A model generated the notes under the pieces. The model ran no database searches, was not told the DNA's origin, and saw nothing but the letters and a program-made list of their open reading frames with translations. From an uncultured Alphaproteobacteria bacterium (GTDB lineage Bacteria; Pseudomonadota; Alphaproteobacteria; GCA-2731375): a stretch of 64,000 nucleotides of DNA. Both the position numbers and the translations under genes were made by a program. Below, piece after piece: positions 18,841 through 28,239 of this stretch. The DNA lies in NCBI GenBank assembly GCA_951812805.1, contig CATOSZ010000003.1, positions 1,628,557-1,692,556 of the forward strand. Direction: 5' to 3'. The stretch's first letter is position 1. Each line of letters begins with the position of its first letter.

Positions 18841-18864
18841 CCCGGTCGGCTTCGGCCGGCCGGG
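18841..18864 (+). repeat. Intergenic hairpin between dnaK and dnaJ
   Basis: Stem cccggtcggc / gccggccggg closes a UUCG-type tetraloop (18841-18864). No T-run follows, so it more likely stabilises or attenuates the dnaK-dnaJ transcript than ends it. Confidence 0.6.
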
Positions 18865-18879
18865 CGGGGCTGAGCCGCC

Positions 18880-20019
18880 ATGAGCCAACGTGACTACTAT
18901 GAGGTCCTGGGCGTCGAGCGTGGCGCCAGCGAGGCCGATCTGAAACGAGCCTTTCGCGGCCTCGCCAAGCAGTATCACCCGGACCGAAATCCGGGCGACG
19001 CGGAGGCCGAGCAGCGCTTCAAGGAAATCGGCGAGGCCTACGACGTGCTCTCCGACGACGAGAAGCGCCAGGCCTACGACCGCTTCGGCCATGCCGCCTT
19101 CGAGGGCGGCCAGGGCGGGCCCGGCGGCGGCTTCGGCGGCGGATTCAGCGGCTCCTTCGCCGATGTCTTCGACGATCTGTTCGGCGAATTCATGGGCGGC
19201 GGCCGGCGGCGGTCCTCGACCGGGGCCGCGCGCGGCGGCGACATGCGCTACAACCTCGAGATCACGCTCGAGGACGCGTTCCACGGCAAGAAAACGCAGA
19301 TCCGCGTGCCGACCACCATCGGCTGCGAGACCTGTGAGGGTTCCGGCGCCGAGCCGGGTTCGGCCCCCAGCCTCTGCGTGACCTGTCAGGGCCACGGCAA
19401 GGTGCGCGCCCAGCAGGGCTTTTTCACGATCGAACGGACCTGTCCGAGCTGCCATGGCGCCGGCCAGGTCATCCAGCACCCCTGCCGGGCCTGTTCCGGC
19501 GCCGGCCGGGTGGAGCGGGAGCGCACGCTCGCCGTCAACATCCCGCCGGGCGTCGAGGAGGGCACCCGCATCCGCCTCTCCGGCGAGGGCGAGGCGGGCA
19601 TGCGCAGCGGGCCGGCCGGCGATCTCTATATTTTCCTGAGCCTCGCGCCGCACCACATCTTCCGCCGCGAATCGACCAACCTCTATTGCCGGGTGCCGAT
19701 TCCGATGGTCACCGCCTCGCTCGGCGGCAACATCGAAGTGCCGACCCTGGAGGGCGGACGCGTCTCCGTCTCGATCCCCGCCGGCACCCAGACCGGCCGC
19801 CAGTTCCGCCTGCGCGGCAAGGGCATGCCGCAGCTGAACGGCGCCGCCAAGGGCGACATCTACATCCAGACCGTGGTCGAGACGCCGATGAAACTCACCA
19901 AGCGGCAGAAAGAGCTGCTGCGGGAGTTCGCCGAGGAAGGCGACGCCGAAACCACCAGCCCGGAAAGCCACGGCTTCTTCGCCAAGGTGAAGGAGTTGTG
20001 GGAAGACCTGACAGACTGA
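18880..20019 (+). CDS. dnaJ: Co-chaperone DnaJ (Hsp40)
   Basis: The 379-residue type I DnaJ has the J-domain with HPD (YHPDRNPG near residue 34), a glycine/phenylalanine-rich linker, the zinc domain with four CxxCxGxG motifs ([32 protein letters not shown]) and the C-terminal substrate-binding domains. It stimulates the DnaK ATPase and delivers substrates. It ends 12 bp from the convergent MFS gene. Confidence 0.99.
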   Translation: MSQRDYYEVLGVERGASEADLKRAFRGLAKQYHPDRNPGDAEAEQRFKEIGEAYDVLSDDEKRQAYDRFGHAAFEGGQGGPGGGFGGGFSGSFADVFDDLFGEFMGGGRRRSSTGAARGGDMRYNLEITLEDAFHGKKTQIRVPTTIGCETCEGSGAEPGSAPSLCVTCQGHGKVRAQQGFFTIERTCPSCHGAGQVIQHPCRACSGAGRVERERTLAVNIPPGVEEGTRIRLSGEGEAGMRSGPAGDLYIFLSLAPHHIFRRESTNLYCRVPIPMVTASLGGNIEVPTLEGGRVSVSIPAGTQTGRQFRLRGKGMPQLNGAAKGDIYIQTVVETPMKLTKRQKELLREFAEEGDAETTSPESHGFFAKVKELWEDLTD

Positions 20020-20031
20020 TCGTTCCCGTCG

Positions 20032-21552
20032 CTACGGCGCCGTCTTTCGCCAGCGGACCAGCAGGACCAACGGCAGAACGGTCATGGCGGTGAAGGAATA
20101 GAAGTAGAAGGCGTCGATATAGCCGATCATCGCCGCCTGCCGGCGGACCTCGCCGCCGATGGCCGCCAGGCCGGCGGTCGAGTCCGGGTTCCAGCCGCCG
20201 AGCGCCCAGGGATAGCGCCAGCTCTCCGCGAAGGCGGAAACCCCCTCCGAGATCTGCGCGTAGTTCACCTTCGACATGTGAATGACCAGCGCGATGGACA
20301 GGGACACGTGCATCGACGAGCCGATATTGCGGAAGAGATGAAACAGCGATGACGCCGAGGGCAGGTCCTTGGTGGGAATCGTGCCGATGGTGATCAGCGT
20401 CAGCGGCACCCAGAGAAAGCCGACACCGAGGCCCTGCACGAAGCTGGTCCAGGCGACGTCGAAGGTGGTGACGTGGATATCGAAGCCGGCCATCGCCAGG
20501 CCGGCGCCGGCCTGCAGGCTGAAGCCGCAGACCACCCAGATCCGGGGATCGGCCTTGTTGGCGAAGAACATGAAGATGAAGCCGAGCAGGGTGCCGCAGC
20601 TGCGCGCCGCCAGCAGCAGCCCGATGATCGAATCCGGATAGCCCTTCAGGCTTTGCAGCAGGGTCGGCAGCAACACCATCGGCGTGAAGTTCACCATGCC
20701 GAAGATCAACGTCATCAACAGCCCGACCGTGAAGTTCCGGTTGAGGAACAGGCGCGGGTTCACGAAGGGGTTGTCCGAGGTGAGGATGTGCACGACGAAG
20801 AAGTAGAAGGCGGCGCCGGCCAGCACCGCTTCCAGGATGATCTCGGTCGATTCGAACCAGGCCGCGCGCTCACCCCGATCGAGCATGAACTGGAAGGCGG
20901 CGATTGCCAGGGCCAACGCCAGGAAGCCGGTCCAGTCGAGCCGTGCCGCGCCGGTGTCGTCGCGCACCCGGACGAAGACCAGGATGCCGACGAAGGCCGC
21001 ACAGGCGAGTGGCACCATCATGAAGAAGACCCAGCGCCAGCTGTAGGCCTCGCTCAGAAAGCCGCCGAGCGTCGGCGCGAACACCGGGCCGAGGACGACA
21101 CCCATGCCGAAGATCGAGGTCACCATGCCGTGCTTCGCTTTGGGATAGCTGGCGAGCGTGATGGCCTGGCTCAACGGCGCCAACGGCGCGCCGCAAGCGC
21201 CTTGCAGGAAACGGAAGAAGATCAATTCCGTCAGGCCGGTCGCCAGGCCACAGAGCAGCGTCGCGATCGTGAAGCCGCCCATGGCGAAGATCAGGGTGCG
21301 CCGGCGCCCGAAGCGCGCCGCGAACCAACCGGTCATCGGCGTCGTCACGGCGGTGGCGACGATGTTGAAGGTGACGACCAGCGCGATCTGGTCCTGCGTC
21401 GCCGACAGCGCGCCCTGCATCTGCGGCAGCGAGACGTTGGCGATGGTGATGGTCATCGCATAGAGCGCGACGGACGTGGTGAGCGTGAAGAGCTGCGCGG
21501 CGCGCAGGAAGCGCGACGGCTCACCGCCGACGACAGTCTCCGCCTGGCTCAC
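20032..21552 (-). CDS. MFS drug:H+ antiporter, DHA2 (EmrB/QacA) type
   Basis: The 506-residue membrane protein has about 14 predicted helices, the DHA2 N-terminal pattern (ANVSLPQMQGALSATQDQI), the motif A-like GWFAARFGRRRTLIFA and motif C region (GPVFAPTLGGFLSEAYSWRWVFFM). It likely exports hydrophobic compounds across the inner membrane. No HlyD/EmrA partner is adjacent. Confidence 0.92.
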   Translation of the reverse strand: MSQAETVVGGEPSRFLRAAQLFTLTTSVALYAMTITIANVSLPQMQGALSATQDQIALVVTFNIVATAVTTPMTGWFAARFGRRRTLIFAMGGFTIATLLCGLATGLTELIFFRFLQGACGAPLAPLSQAITLASYPKAKHGMVTSIFGMGVVLGPVFAPTLGGFLSEAYSWRWVFFMMVPLACAAFVGILVFVRVRDDTGAARLDWTGFLALALAIAAFQFMLDRGERAAWFESTEIILEAVLAGAAFYFFVVHILTSDNPFVNPRLFLNRNFTVGLLMTLIFGMVNFTPMVLLPTLLQSLKGYPDSIIGLLLAARSCGTLLGFIFMFFANKADPRIWVVCGFSLQAGAGLAMAGFDIHVTTFDVAWTSFVQGLGVGFLWVPLTLITIGTIPTKDLPSASSLFHLFRNIGSSMHVSLSIALVIHMSKVNYAQISEGVSAFAESWRYPWALGGWNPDSTAGLAAIGGEVRRQAAMIGYIDAFYFYSFTAMTVLPLVLLVRWRKTAP

Positions 21553-21582
21553 CGCATGCTGTCCGCGGGCGTGGGAATCGCC

Positions 21583-22449
21583 TTAGATCCCGAAGATCGA
21601 GGCGAGGCCGGCCCGTTCGGCATGCGCCGCCATGACGGCCGGATCGGGCGCCTCGATATCGCCGGCCGCCGCCGCCAGCACCGCGGGCAGCAGGCCGACG
21701 TCGCCGACCGAGTTCAGGAACAGGCCCGGCTGCGCCAACAGCCAGTGCACGGCCTCGGTGATGTCGTCCGGGTCTTCCAGCGGCTGGTACCAGGTCGCCC
21801 GGTCGCGGGTCTGACCGGCGGCCCAGGGGCCACGCGCGATCGCCTTGATGGTCTGCACCGCGAGATTGCGGGCTTGCGCGGTCTCCAGCACCGCCTTGAA
21901 ATCACCGGCATAGACGGGGTGCGCGGCGCAGAACCAGTTCCAGGGCAGCAGCACCGAGTCGAAGTCGAAACGCTCCAGGCTGCGCTTGTGCATGGCGGCG
22001 ACGTTCCAGCCGTGTCCGGTCACACCGATGAAACGCACCAGGCCTTCCGCGCGGGCCTCCACCGCGGCCCGCAGCGCACCGTCCTCGCCCAGGGCCCGTT
22101 CCCACTCGTCGGGATGGATGAGGGCGTGCAGCTGCAACAGGTCCAGCCGGTCCGTGCGCAGGCGCTCGAGGCTGCGGCGGATCTCGACCCGGGCACTCTC
22201 GTAGTCGCGCAGCCGGGTCTTCGTCGCCAGAAAGAACTCGTCCCGGTGCCGCGCCATCCAGGGCCCGATGCGCAGCTCGCTGTCGCCGTAGCCGGGCGCC
22301 GTGTCGATATGGTTGACGCCATATTCCAACAGCAGGTCGAGCGTCCGGTCCGCCGTCGCCTGGTCCACCGCCTTGAGGGCGGCGGCACCGAAAATCACGG
22401 CGGAACTCATGTGTCCGGTGCGCCCGAAGGGCTGTGTCCTCATCGCCAT
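21583..22449 (-). CDS. Aldo/keto reductase-family oxidoreductase
   Basis: The 288-residue protein carries the AKR tetrad: Asp and Tyr in [12 protein letters not shown], Lys in LATKTR and His in LLQLHAL. It is likely a cytoplasmic NADP-dependent reductase; the substrate is unknown. It is a little shorter than typical AKRs (about 310-330 residues). It lies 30 bp upstream of the MFS gene on the same strand. Confidence 0.9.
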   Translation of the reverse strand: MAMRTQPFGRTGHMSSAVIFGAAALKAVDQATADRTLDLLLEYGVNHIDTAPGYGDSELRIGPWMARHRDEFFLATKTRLRDYESARVEIRRSLERLRTDRLDLLQLHALIHPDEWERALGEDGALRAAVEARAEGLVRFIGVTGHGWNVAAMHKRSLERFDFDSVLLPWNWFCAAHPVYAGDFKAVLETAQARNLAVQTIKAIARGPWAAGQTRDRATWYQPLEDPDDITEAVHWLLAQPGLFLNSVGDVGLLPAVLAAAAGDIEAPDPAVMAAHAERAGLASIFGI

Positions 22450-22574
22450 GCGGTGGTCCGCCTTTCCTGTTTCCGAGCCGCGGTCACCCGCGCCGCCGGC
22501 ACGCTACGACCCGAAGCCGCAAGGTGCCGCGTCCAGGCACCGATTGCAAAGACTTCGGCGGCCCGCACCTTGCA

Positions 22575-22919
22575 TCAAGACGGCTCGTCGGCGCGGTGCA
22601 GGTCCCCCATCTCGGTAAAGACCCAGAGCGACAGGCTGTCGCGGTCGATGCTGTCGGATTTCGTCCGGCTGTCGCTGCTCGTCGTGAGGGCGTCCAGGAT
22701 CGCCTGCGGATCCTCGCCTTCCAGCTCGTAGAGCGCCAGATAGGCCTGTCGCGGGCTGTCCTCCCGGCTCGCCGTCAGCTTGAAACGCTGGCCGGACTTG
22801 AAACCGGGCACCTGGATGCATTCGGGCACGTGATGGGCCTCGTACCAATCGTTGAACTCGTCTTCCTTGCCCGCGACCGGATTGGTCAGCGCGAGAAGCA
22901 GATGTCGGGTCTTCGTCAT
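22575..22919 (-). CDS. Small EthD/DUF4286-like ferredoxin-fold protein
   Basis: The 114-residue protein (MTKTRHLLLALTNPVAGKEDEFNDWYEAHHVPECIQV...) matches the dimeric alpha/beta barrel type with NPVAGKEDEFNDWY...H. Such proteins are often found beside degradation genes. It lies 103 bp downstream of the amidohydrolase gene on the same strand. The ATG at 22917-22919 is preferred over an upstream in-frame start at 23009. Confidence 0.75.
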   Translation of the reverse strand: MTKTRHLLLALTNPVAGKEDEFNDWYEAHHVPECIQVPGFKSGQRFKLTASREDSPRQAYLALYELEGEDPQAILDALTTSSDSRTKSDSIDRDSLSLWVFTEMGDLHRADEPS

Positions 22920-23022
22920 GATGCTGCAAACCTTTCCATGCCGGTAAAACGGAACCGTCGCAAAAACGAACCGGCCGGCGCGGAGAAGCGCCGGCCGGTC
23001 GTACACCACCGCGTCGGAGGCG

Positions 23023-24165
23023 TCAGTCGATCAGGCCGTAGAACTTGCCGGCGTTCTCGCAGGTGATCTTGTGCACGACGTCCGCCGGCAGATGGGCGAA
23101 CTGCTCCTCGATGTATTTGGAGCTTTCCGGCCAGACGCCGTCGCCGTGCGGATAGTCCGAGCCCCACATCAGCGTCTCGACCCCCATGTCCTCGACCAGC
23201 TTGGCGCCGATGATGTCGTACTGGAAGGTCGCCTTGCACTGGCGGCGCCAGTAGTCTGAGGGCTTCATCTTCAGGCCCAGGTCCTGGAAGCGATCCTCCC
23301 ATTCGAAATCCATGCGGTCGAGGGCGTAGGGAATCCAGCCGATCCCGCTCTCGCCCAACGCGATGCGCAGGTTCGGATAACGCTCCAGCACCGCGCCGCC
23401 GATGATCGCCGCGATGATGTTGATGAGGTTCATCTGGAAGCCGGAGACCACGGTGAAGAAGGCCGCGCGGCGCGCCTTGCCGGTGGTGTTTTCCAGCTGC
23501 TTGGGCGGTATGGCCGGGAAAGTGTGGAAATGTAGCGGCAGCCCGACCTCGTTCACCGCGCGCCACAGCGGCTCCCAGCTCTCGTGGTACATCGGCTCCA
23601 TGTCCCACGAGCACGACAGCTCCAGCCCCCGGATACCGAGGTTGGTGCAGCGATAGACCTCGTCCGCGGCGGCCTGCACGTCGCCGTAGGGCAGCGAGCC
23701 GAGGCCGATCTGCCGGTCGGGATAGTGCTTGCAGAAGTCGGCCAGCCAGTCGTTGTAGATCCTGAACATCTCGCTCGCCGCTTCGTGGTCGTCGAGCTTG
23801 GTGGCGGCACCGAGGATGCCGTACATGACCTCGGCGTCGACGCCGTCCATCTCCATATCCTTCAGGCGCATGTGCGGATCGGAAATCCGGCGGATGTCCT
23901 TCTTGCCGTCCTCGTAGAGGTTCGTCGCCGCCATCAGGTCGGCGCGGGCGTGCTTGCCCGGCTCGTACTTCTGGCCGGCCGGGCCGACGCCGTTCTTGAG
24001 GCCGAAGGACATGCCGTTCTTCGACGTCCAGTAGGGCCCGTCCGGCCCGTCGGTGACGAAAGGCATACGCTCGCGCAGCTTCGGCGTCGCCTCGGTGACG
24101 AAGAGGTCGGGCGGCATCCAGGGCAGGTCGATGTGACAATCGGCCGAGATCCGTTTGTAGTCCAT
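23023..24165 (-). CDS. Amidohydrolase 2-family metal-dependent hydrolase or decarboxylase
   Basis: The 380-residue protein has an N-terminal ADCHIDLPWMPPDLF (DxH-type metal site start), FHTFPA with a central His and LMWGSDYPHGDGVWPES near the end with the catalytic Asp. This is the ACMSD/2,3-dihydroxybenzoate decarboxylase-like branch of the superfamily. The ATG at 24163-24165 fits the family; the long upstream extension does not. The substrate, probably an aromatic acid, is inferred only. Confidence 0.85.
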   Translation of the reverse strand: MDYKRISADCHIDLPWMPPDLFVTEATPKLRERMPFVTDGPDGPYWTSKNGMSFGLKNGVGPAGQKYEPGKHARADLMAATNLYEDGKKDIRRISDPHMRLKDMEMDGVDAEVMYGILGAATKLDDHEAASEMFRIYNDWLADFCKHYPDRQIGLGSLPYGDVQAAADEVYRCTNLGIRGLELSCSWDMEPMYHESWEPLWRAVNEVGLPLHFHTFPAIPPKQLENTTGKARRAAFFTVVSGFQMNLINIIAAIIGGAVLERYPNLRIALGESGIGWIPYALDRMDFEWEDRFQDLGLKMKPSDYWRRQCKATFQYDIIGAKLVEDMGVETLMWGSDYPHGDGVWPESSKYIEEQFAHLPADVVHKITCENAGKFYGLID

Positions 24166-24373
24166 GGGCTGGCTCTCCAAGGGGCGGCGGGCCGTCGGAA
24201 TTCGCGGCTCCGCAAAGGAAGGTAGGGCCGAATTTAGCCGTTTCCGGGGGGTGCCGTCGAGCCCGGCACCCAAGTGCGCGAATTCACGCTTGCGTGGGCC
24301 GAAAAACGGCGTATTGATCGCCGACGCGACCGGACGTCGGGCGTGAATTGACGCGGACCGACGAACTTCACGG

Positions 24374-25663
24374 ATGAAGCCGATGCAAGGCGCCCTTCGC
24401 AACCTCGCGCCGCTCTTCGCCTCCGTCGGCATTCTGCTGGCGGGCAACGGCTTGCAGGGCACGCTGATCGCCGTCCGCGCCAATCTGGAGGCCTATTCGC
24501 CGACCCTCATCGGCCTCATGGGCACGGCCTATTTCCTGGGCTTCATCGTCGGCTGCCTCACGGCCGGCGATCTGGTGCGCCGGGTCGGCCATATCCGGGT
24601 CTTCGCCGCCTTCGCGGCGACGGCAGCGGCGACCACGCTGGCGATGGTCATCATCGTCGACGCCTTCGCCTGGATGGCGATCCGGGCCGTTCAGGGGATC
24701 TGCTTCGCGGTGCTGATCACCGTGGTCGAAAGCTGGCTGTCGGAGAGCAGCCGCAACGCCGACCGGGCCCGGGTGCTGGCGACCTACAGCCTGGTCGACC
24801 TGGTCTCCGTGCTGGGCGCCCAGTTCATCCTGCCGCTCGCGGGCGCCGAGGGTTTCCTGGTTTTCGCGCTGATCGCCATGGCCTATTCGCTGGCCGTGGT
24901 GCCGGTCTCGCTCGCCCGGGTGGCGAGCCCGAACCTGCCGGCGGCCGGGCGGGTGCGGCTCGCCAAGGCCTGGGCGGTCTCACCGCTCGCCGTCGTCGGC
25001 TGCATCACCATCGGCATGACCACCGGCGCCTTTCGCGCCATGGGGCCGGTCTATGCCCAGGAGATCGGCTTCGACGTCGGCCAGGTGGCGCTGTTCATCG
25101 GGGCGGGCATCCTGGGCGGCGCCATCGCCCAGTTTCCGCTCGGCACCCTCTCGGACCGCTACGACCGGCGCCGGGTGTTGATCGGGGCGACGGCGGGGGC
25201 GGCGCTCGCCGGGTTGTTTCTCACCTTCCTCGGCTCCGAGCCGGACGCCTGGCTGGTCTACTACGGCGCCTTCGTCTTCGGCGCGTTCGCCATGCCGCTC
25301 TATTCCCTCTCCGTGGCGCATGCCAACGATTTCAATGTCGATGGCGACTACGTCGGGCTATCGGCGGCGCTGATCCTGTCCTACTCCCTGGGCGCGGCGG
25401 CGGGGCCCTTCATCGTCTCCGTCGCCATCGACCTCGCCGGTCCGCGCGCCTTCTTCGCCTATACCAGCGCCTGCCACACCGTCCTCGTGCTGTTCGGGCT
25501 CTATCGCATGACCCAGCGCGAGCCGATCACGCCGGCCCGCGCTACCCGTTTCGTGGCGTTGCTCCGGACCTCGCCGATCTTCTCCCGCCTGGTGCGCCGC
25601 CAGGCCATGCAGCGGGGCCCGGCACCGGGGCTCTGGGAGGGCGAGAGCAAGGCGCCGGAATGA
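24374..25663 (+). CDS. MFS transporter
   Basis: The 429-residue membrane protein has about 12 helices with the MFS motif GDLVRRVGHIRVFA after helix 2 and GTLSDRYDRRRVLIG after helix 8. It resembles YcaD-like or other MFS_1 members; the substrate is unknown. It diverges from the amidohydrolase gene across a 208-bp gap. Confidence 0.88.
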   Translation: MKPMQGALRNLAPLFASVGILLAGNGLQGTLIAVRANLEAYSPTLIGLMGTAYFLGFIVGCLTAGDLVRRVGHIRVFAAFAATAAATTLAMVIIVDAFAWMAIRAVQGICFAVLITVVESWLSESSRNADRARVLATYSLVDLVSVLGAQFILPLAGAEGFLVFALIAMAYSLAVVPVSLARVASPNLPAAGRVRLAKAWAVSPLAVVGCITIGMTTGAFRAMGPVYAQEIGFDVGQVALFIGAGILGGAIAQFPLGTLSDRYDRRRVLIGATAGAALAGLFLTFLGSEPDAWLVYYGAFVFGAFAMPLYSLSVAHANDFNVDGDYVGLSAALILSYSLGAAAGPFIVSVAIDLAGPRAFFAYTSACHTVLVLFGLYRMTQREPITPARATRFVALLRTSPIFSRLVRRQAMQRGPAPGLWEGESKAPE

Positions 25664-26128
25664 CGCGGAACACGAATCTGCGATATTTGGCGCGCCCAAA
25701 GAAGAATCGCACCAAATTCACAGTAATCGCCAAGTAAAGGTGAAATCGGCTAATGTATTGTGTTTTAACGGAAAGTCGCCACCACTGATCAACAGTTATT
25801 TCGAAATGTTTCGGAAACCTAGCCGTAAATCCCGTCTAAGGCTAAGATGATTCGCGCTGGCGGAAAGATTCCGTACCGCGTTGTTTTTGGACAGAGTTCC
25901 CGGGCTTGCATTCGGCCCCCGGTTCGTGTTCAAAACACGCGCTTTCGAGGATCGGACCGGATGGCGACGTGGCGGGGGCGAGGAGTGCCCGGCGTCATCC
26001 CACGGCCGGTCCAGGGGGCGAGTACGCCGCGAGGGCCACGGCAAGGACGATCGGGACGCAAGGACGTTCGAAACGGTCGTCGGCACGTCGAGCTCGACGC
26101 GGACGTCGACAGAACAAGGCGGGTGGCA
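25664..26128. other. AT-richer intergenic region upstream of the alpha-oxoamine synthase gene
   Basis: This 465-bp gap is the most AT-rich part of this neighbourhood, especially 25680-25850. It holds a perfect palindrome ATTTCGAAAT at 25798-25807 directly followed by a related TTTCGGAAA. I see no gene; an in-frame extension of the downstream frame to 25847 encodes a low-complexity arginine-rich stretch and is probably noncoding. A promoter is expected here but I cannot place a convincing -35/-10 pair. Confidence 0.55.
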
Positions 26129-27442
26129 GTGACCAGAGACACCAGCGACATGACGGCCCACGGGACCGGCGAGGCGGAACCGGTGCGCGAGCACGCGGCC
26201 TCCGGCGGTCTGCCGGATACGCCCTCGGTCTTTTCCAAATTCTCGGCCTACAAGCAGCTGAAGCGTCGCTTCCGCGAGGTCGAGGAAAAACAGATTTCGC
26301 TGCCCTATTTCCTGCCCCGCGACAGCGTCAACGACGCGGTGGTGAAGTGGGCGGACGGCCAGTACATCAACTGGTCGGGCTACAACTACCTGGGCCTCTC
26401 CGGCCACCCGGAAGTGAGCCAGGCGGCCAAGGACGCGATCGACCAGTACGGCACCTCGGCGTCCGCCAGCCGCATCGTCTCTGGCCAGCTCTCCCTGCAC
26501 GAGGAGTTGGAGCGTGAGATCGCCGCCTTCCTCGGTGTCGAGGACGCCATCATCTTCGTCAGCGGCTATGGCACCAACGTCTCGACCATCAGCCATCTGT
26601 TCGGCCGCAACGACCTCGTGGTGCACGACACGCTGGCGCACAACTCGATCATCGCCGGCTGCAAGCTGTCGGAGGCCCGCCGTCTCTCGTTCCAGCACAA
26701 CGACTGGGACAAGATGGATGCGGTGCTGGAAGCGCAGCGCGACAAGCACAAGAACGCCCTGGTCTCGATCGAGGCGGTCTACTCGATGGAAGGCGACGTC
26801 GCCGACGTGCGCCGGGCGATCGAGATCAAGGAAAAGCACAACGCCCTGCTGATGGTCGACGAGGCGCACTCGCTCGGCATTCTCGGCAAGAACGGCGGCG
26901 GCATCTGCGAGCATTACGACATCGATCCCCGCAAAATCGACATCATCATGGGGACGCTGTCGAAGACCTTCGCCAGCTGCGGCGGCTTCATCGCCGGCGA
27001 GCGGGCGCTGGTGCAGCTGATGCGCTACAGCGCGCCGGGCTTCATCTTCTCGGTCGGGCTGTCACCGGCGGACACGGGCGCGGCCCTGGCGGCGTTGCGG
27101 GTCCTGCAACGCGAAGGCCACCGGGTGGGCGAGCTGCGCCAACGCGCCAGCTTCTTCCGCGAATGCGCCCGCCAGCATGATCTGCACATGGGCTCGGACG
27201 ACCTGACGCCGATCGTGCCGCTCATCGTCGGCGACCCGCACCGCTGCATGCGGTTGAGCCAGCGGCTGTTCGAACTCGGCATCCACGTCCAGCCGATCGT
27301 CTATCCGGCGGTCAAGGCGGACTCGGCCCGGCTTCGCTTCTTCATCACCGTGAACCACACGGAAGAGCAGATCCGCGACACCTTGGCGACCGTGGCGCGC
27401 GAGTTGCGCGCCCTCGAGGCACTGGGCGACGCCGCCAACTGA
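26129..27442 (+). CDS. Alpha-oxoamine synthase (serine palmitoyltransferase-like PLP enzyme)
   Basis: The 437-residue enzyme matches the AONS/ALAS/KBL/SPT family: NYLGLSGHPEV, YGTSASASRIVSGQ...H.ELE, FVSGYGTNVSTI, the aspartate region MVDEAHSLGILG and the PLP lysine in GTLSKTFASCGG. These enzymes condense an amino acid with an acyl-CoA. The GTG at 26129 is chosen because AAGGCGGG precedes it by 5 bp; an ATG at 26150 is possible. Its stop shares a base with the start of a 3-ketosphinganine reductase-like gene, so serine palmitoyltransferase is the best guess, above 8-amino-7-oxononanoate synthase. Confidence 0.82.
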   Translation: MTRDTSDMTAHGTGEAEPVREHAASGGLPDTPSVFSKFSAYKQLKRRFREVEEKQISLPYFLPRDSVNDAVVKWADGQYINWSGYNYLGLSGHPEVSQAAKDAIDQYGTSASASRIVSGQLSLHEELEREIAAFLGVEDAIIFVSGYGTNVSTISHLFGRNDLVVHDTLAHNSIIAGCKLSEARRLSFQHNDWDKMDAVLEAQRDKHKNALVSIEAVYSMEGDVADVRRAIEIKEKHNALLMVDEAHSLGILGKNGGGICEHYDIDPRKIDIIMGTLSKTFASCGGFIAGERALVQLMRYSAPGFIFSVGLSPADTGAALAALRVLQREGHRVGELRQRASFFRECARQHDLHMGSDDLTPIVPLIVGDPHRCMRLSQRLFELGIHVQPIVYPAVKADSARLRFFITVNHTEEQIRDTLATVARELRALEALGDAAN

Positions 27443-28239
27443 TGCCGCCCGGCCATGCCGTCCTCAGCGGCGGCTCGAGCGGTATCGGTCTGGCCCTCGC
27501 CCTGAAGCTGGCGGCGCGGGGCTGGACGCTCACAATCCTGGCACGTGACACGGCACGGCTCGAAACCGCGGGCGCGGCATTGCGCGAGGCCGGCGCCGCG
27601 GCGGTCCGCCTCGCGAGTGTCGACGTCGCCGAGGCCGAGGAGACCACCGACGCCGTCGAAGCGGCGATCACCGCGCACGGGCCGCCCACCCTCGTCGTCG
27701 CCAGCGCCGGCATCGCCATACCCGGCCGCTTCGAGGACCTTGATGGGGACGTGTTCACGCGGACCATGTCGGTCAACTATTTCGGCACGTTGCATCTGGC
27801 GCGCGCGGCCCTGCCGGCGATGCGGGCAGCGGGCAGCGGGCGTCTGGTGTTGATCGGCTCGGGCGCCGGCCTGGTCGGCCTCTTCGGCTATACCGCCTAT
27901 TCCCCGAGCAAGTTTGCGCTTCGCGGCCTGGCCGAAGCCCTGCGCGCCGAGTTGCGCCCCGACGGCGTCGGCGTCTCGATCGTCTATCCCCCGGACACGG
28001 ACACACCGCAGCTGGCGGCGGAGAACCTGATCAAGCCGGCCGAAGCCAAGGCCATCACCGCCAGCGGCGGCCTGATGAGTGCCGAGGCGGTGGCCGACGC
28101 GATCCTCAAAGGTGTCGCGCGGGGGCGCTTCACGATCACGCCCGGCCTGGAGATGACCCTGCTCGCCCCGCTCGCCGGCCTTCTTGCGCCGGCGCTGCGC
28201 TGGCACTTCGACCGGCTGGCCCGAAAGGCCCGCGGTTAG
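27442..28239 (+). CDS. Short-chain dehydrogenase resembling 3-ketodihydrosphingosine reductase
   Basis: The 265-residue SDR has the nucleotide motif GGSSGIG (residues 10-16), catalytic S140 and YSPSK (Y153, K157). After the active site it carries YPPDTDTP (182-189), a string also found in eukaryotic 3-ketodihydrosphingosine reductases, followed by similar segments (ENLIKPAEAKAI; late GLEMTLL). This enzyme would reduce 3-ketosphinganine made by the upstream gene. The TGATG overlap shows translational coupling. Function is inferred from motif and context. Confidence 0.8.
   Translation: MPPGHAVLSGGSSGIGLALALKLAARGWTLTILARDTARLETAGAALREAGAAAVRLASVDVAEAEETTDAVEAAITAHGPPTLVVASAGIAIPGRFEDLDGDVFTRTMSVNYFGTLHLARAALPAMRAAGSGRLVLIGSGAGLVGLFGYTAYSPSKFALRGLAEALRAELRPDGVGVSIVYPPDTDTPQLAAENLIKPAEAKAITASGGLMSAEAVADAILKGVARGRFTITPGLEMTLLAPLAGLLAPALRWHFDRLARKARG

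Noticed and set aside
20473..22731. Open frame of 752 codons on the plus strand
   Set aside because: It is antisense to the DHA2 transporter and the aldo/keto reductase and has low-complexity Arg/Gln-rich composition.
26129..27442. Firm assignment as bioF (8-amino-7-oxononanoate synthase)
   Set aside because: No biotin genes are near and the coupled neighbour resembles a ketosphinganine reductase, so only the wider family is claimed with a serine palmitoyltransferase preference.
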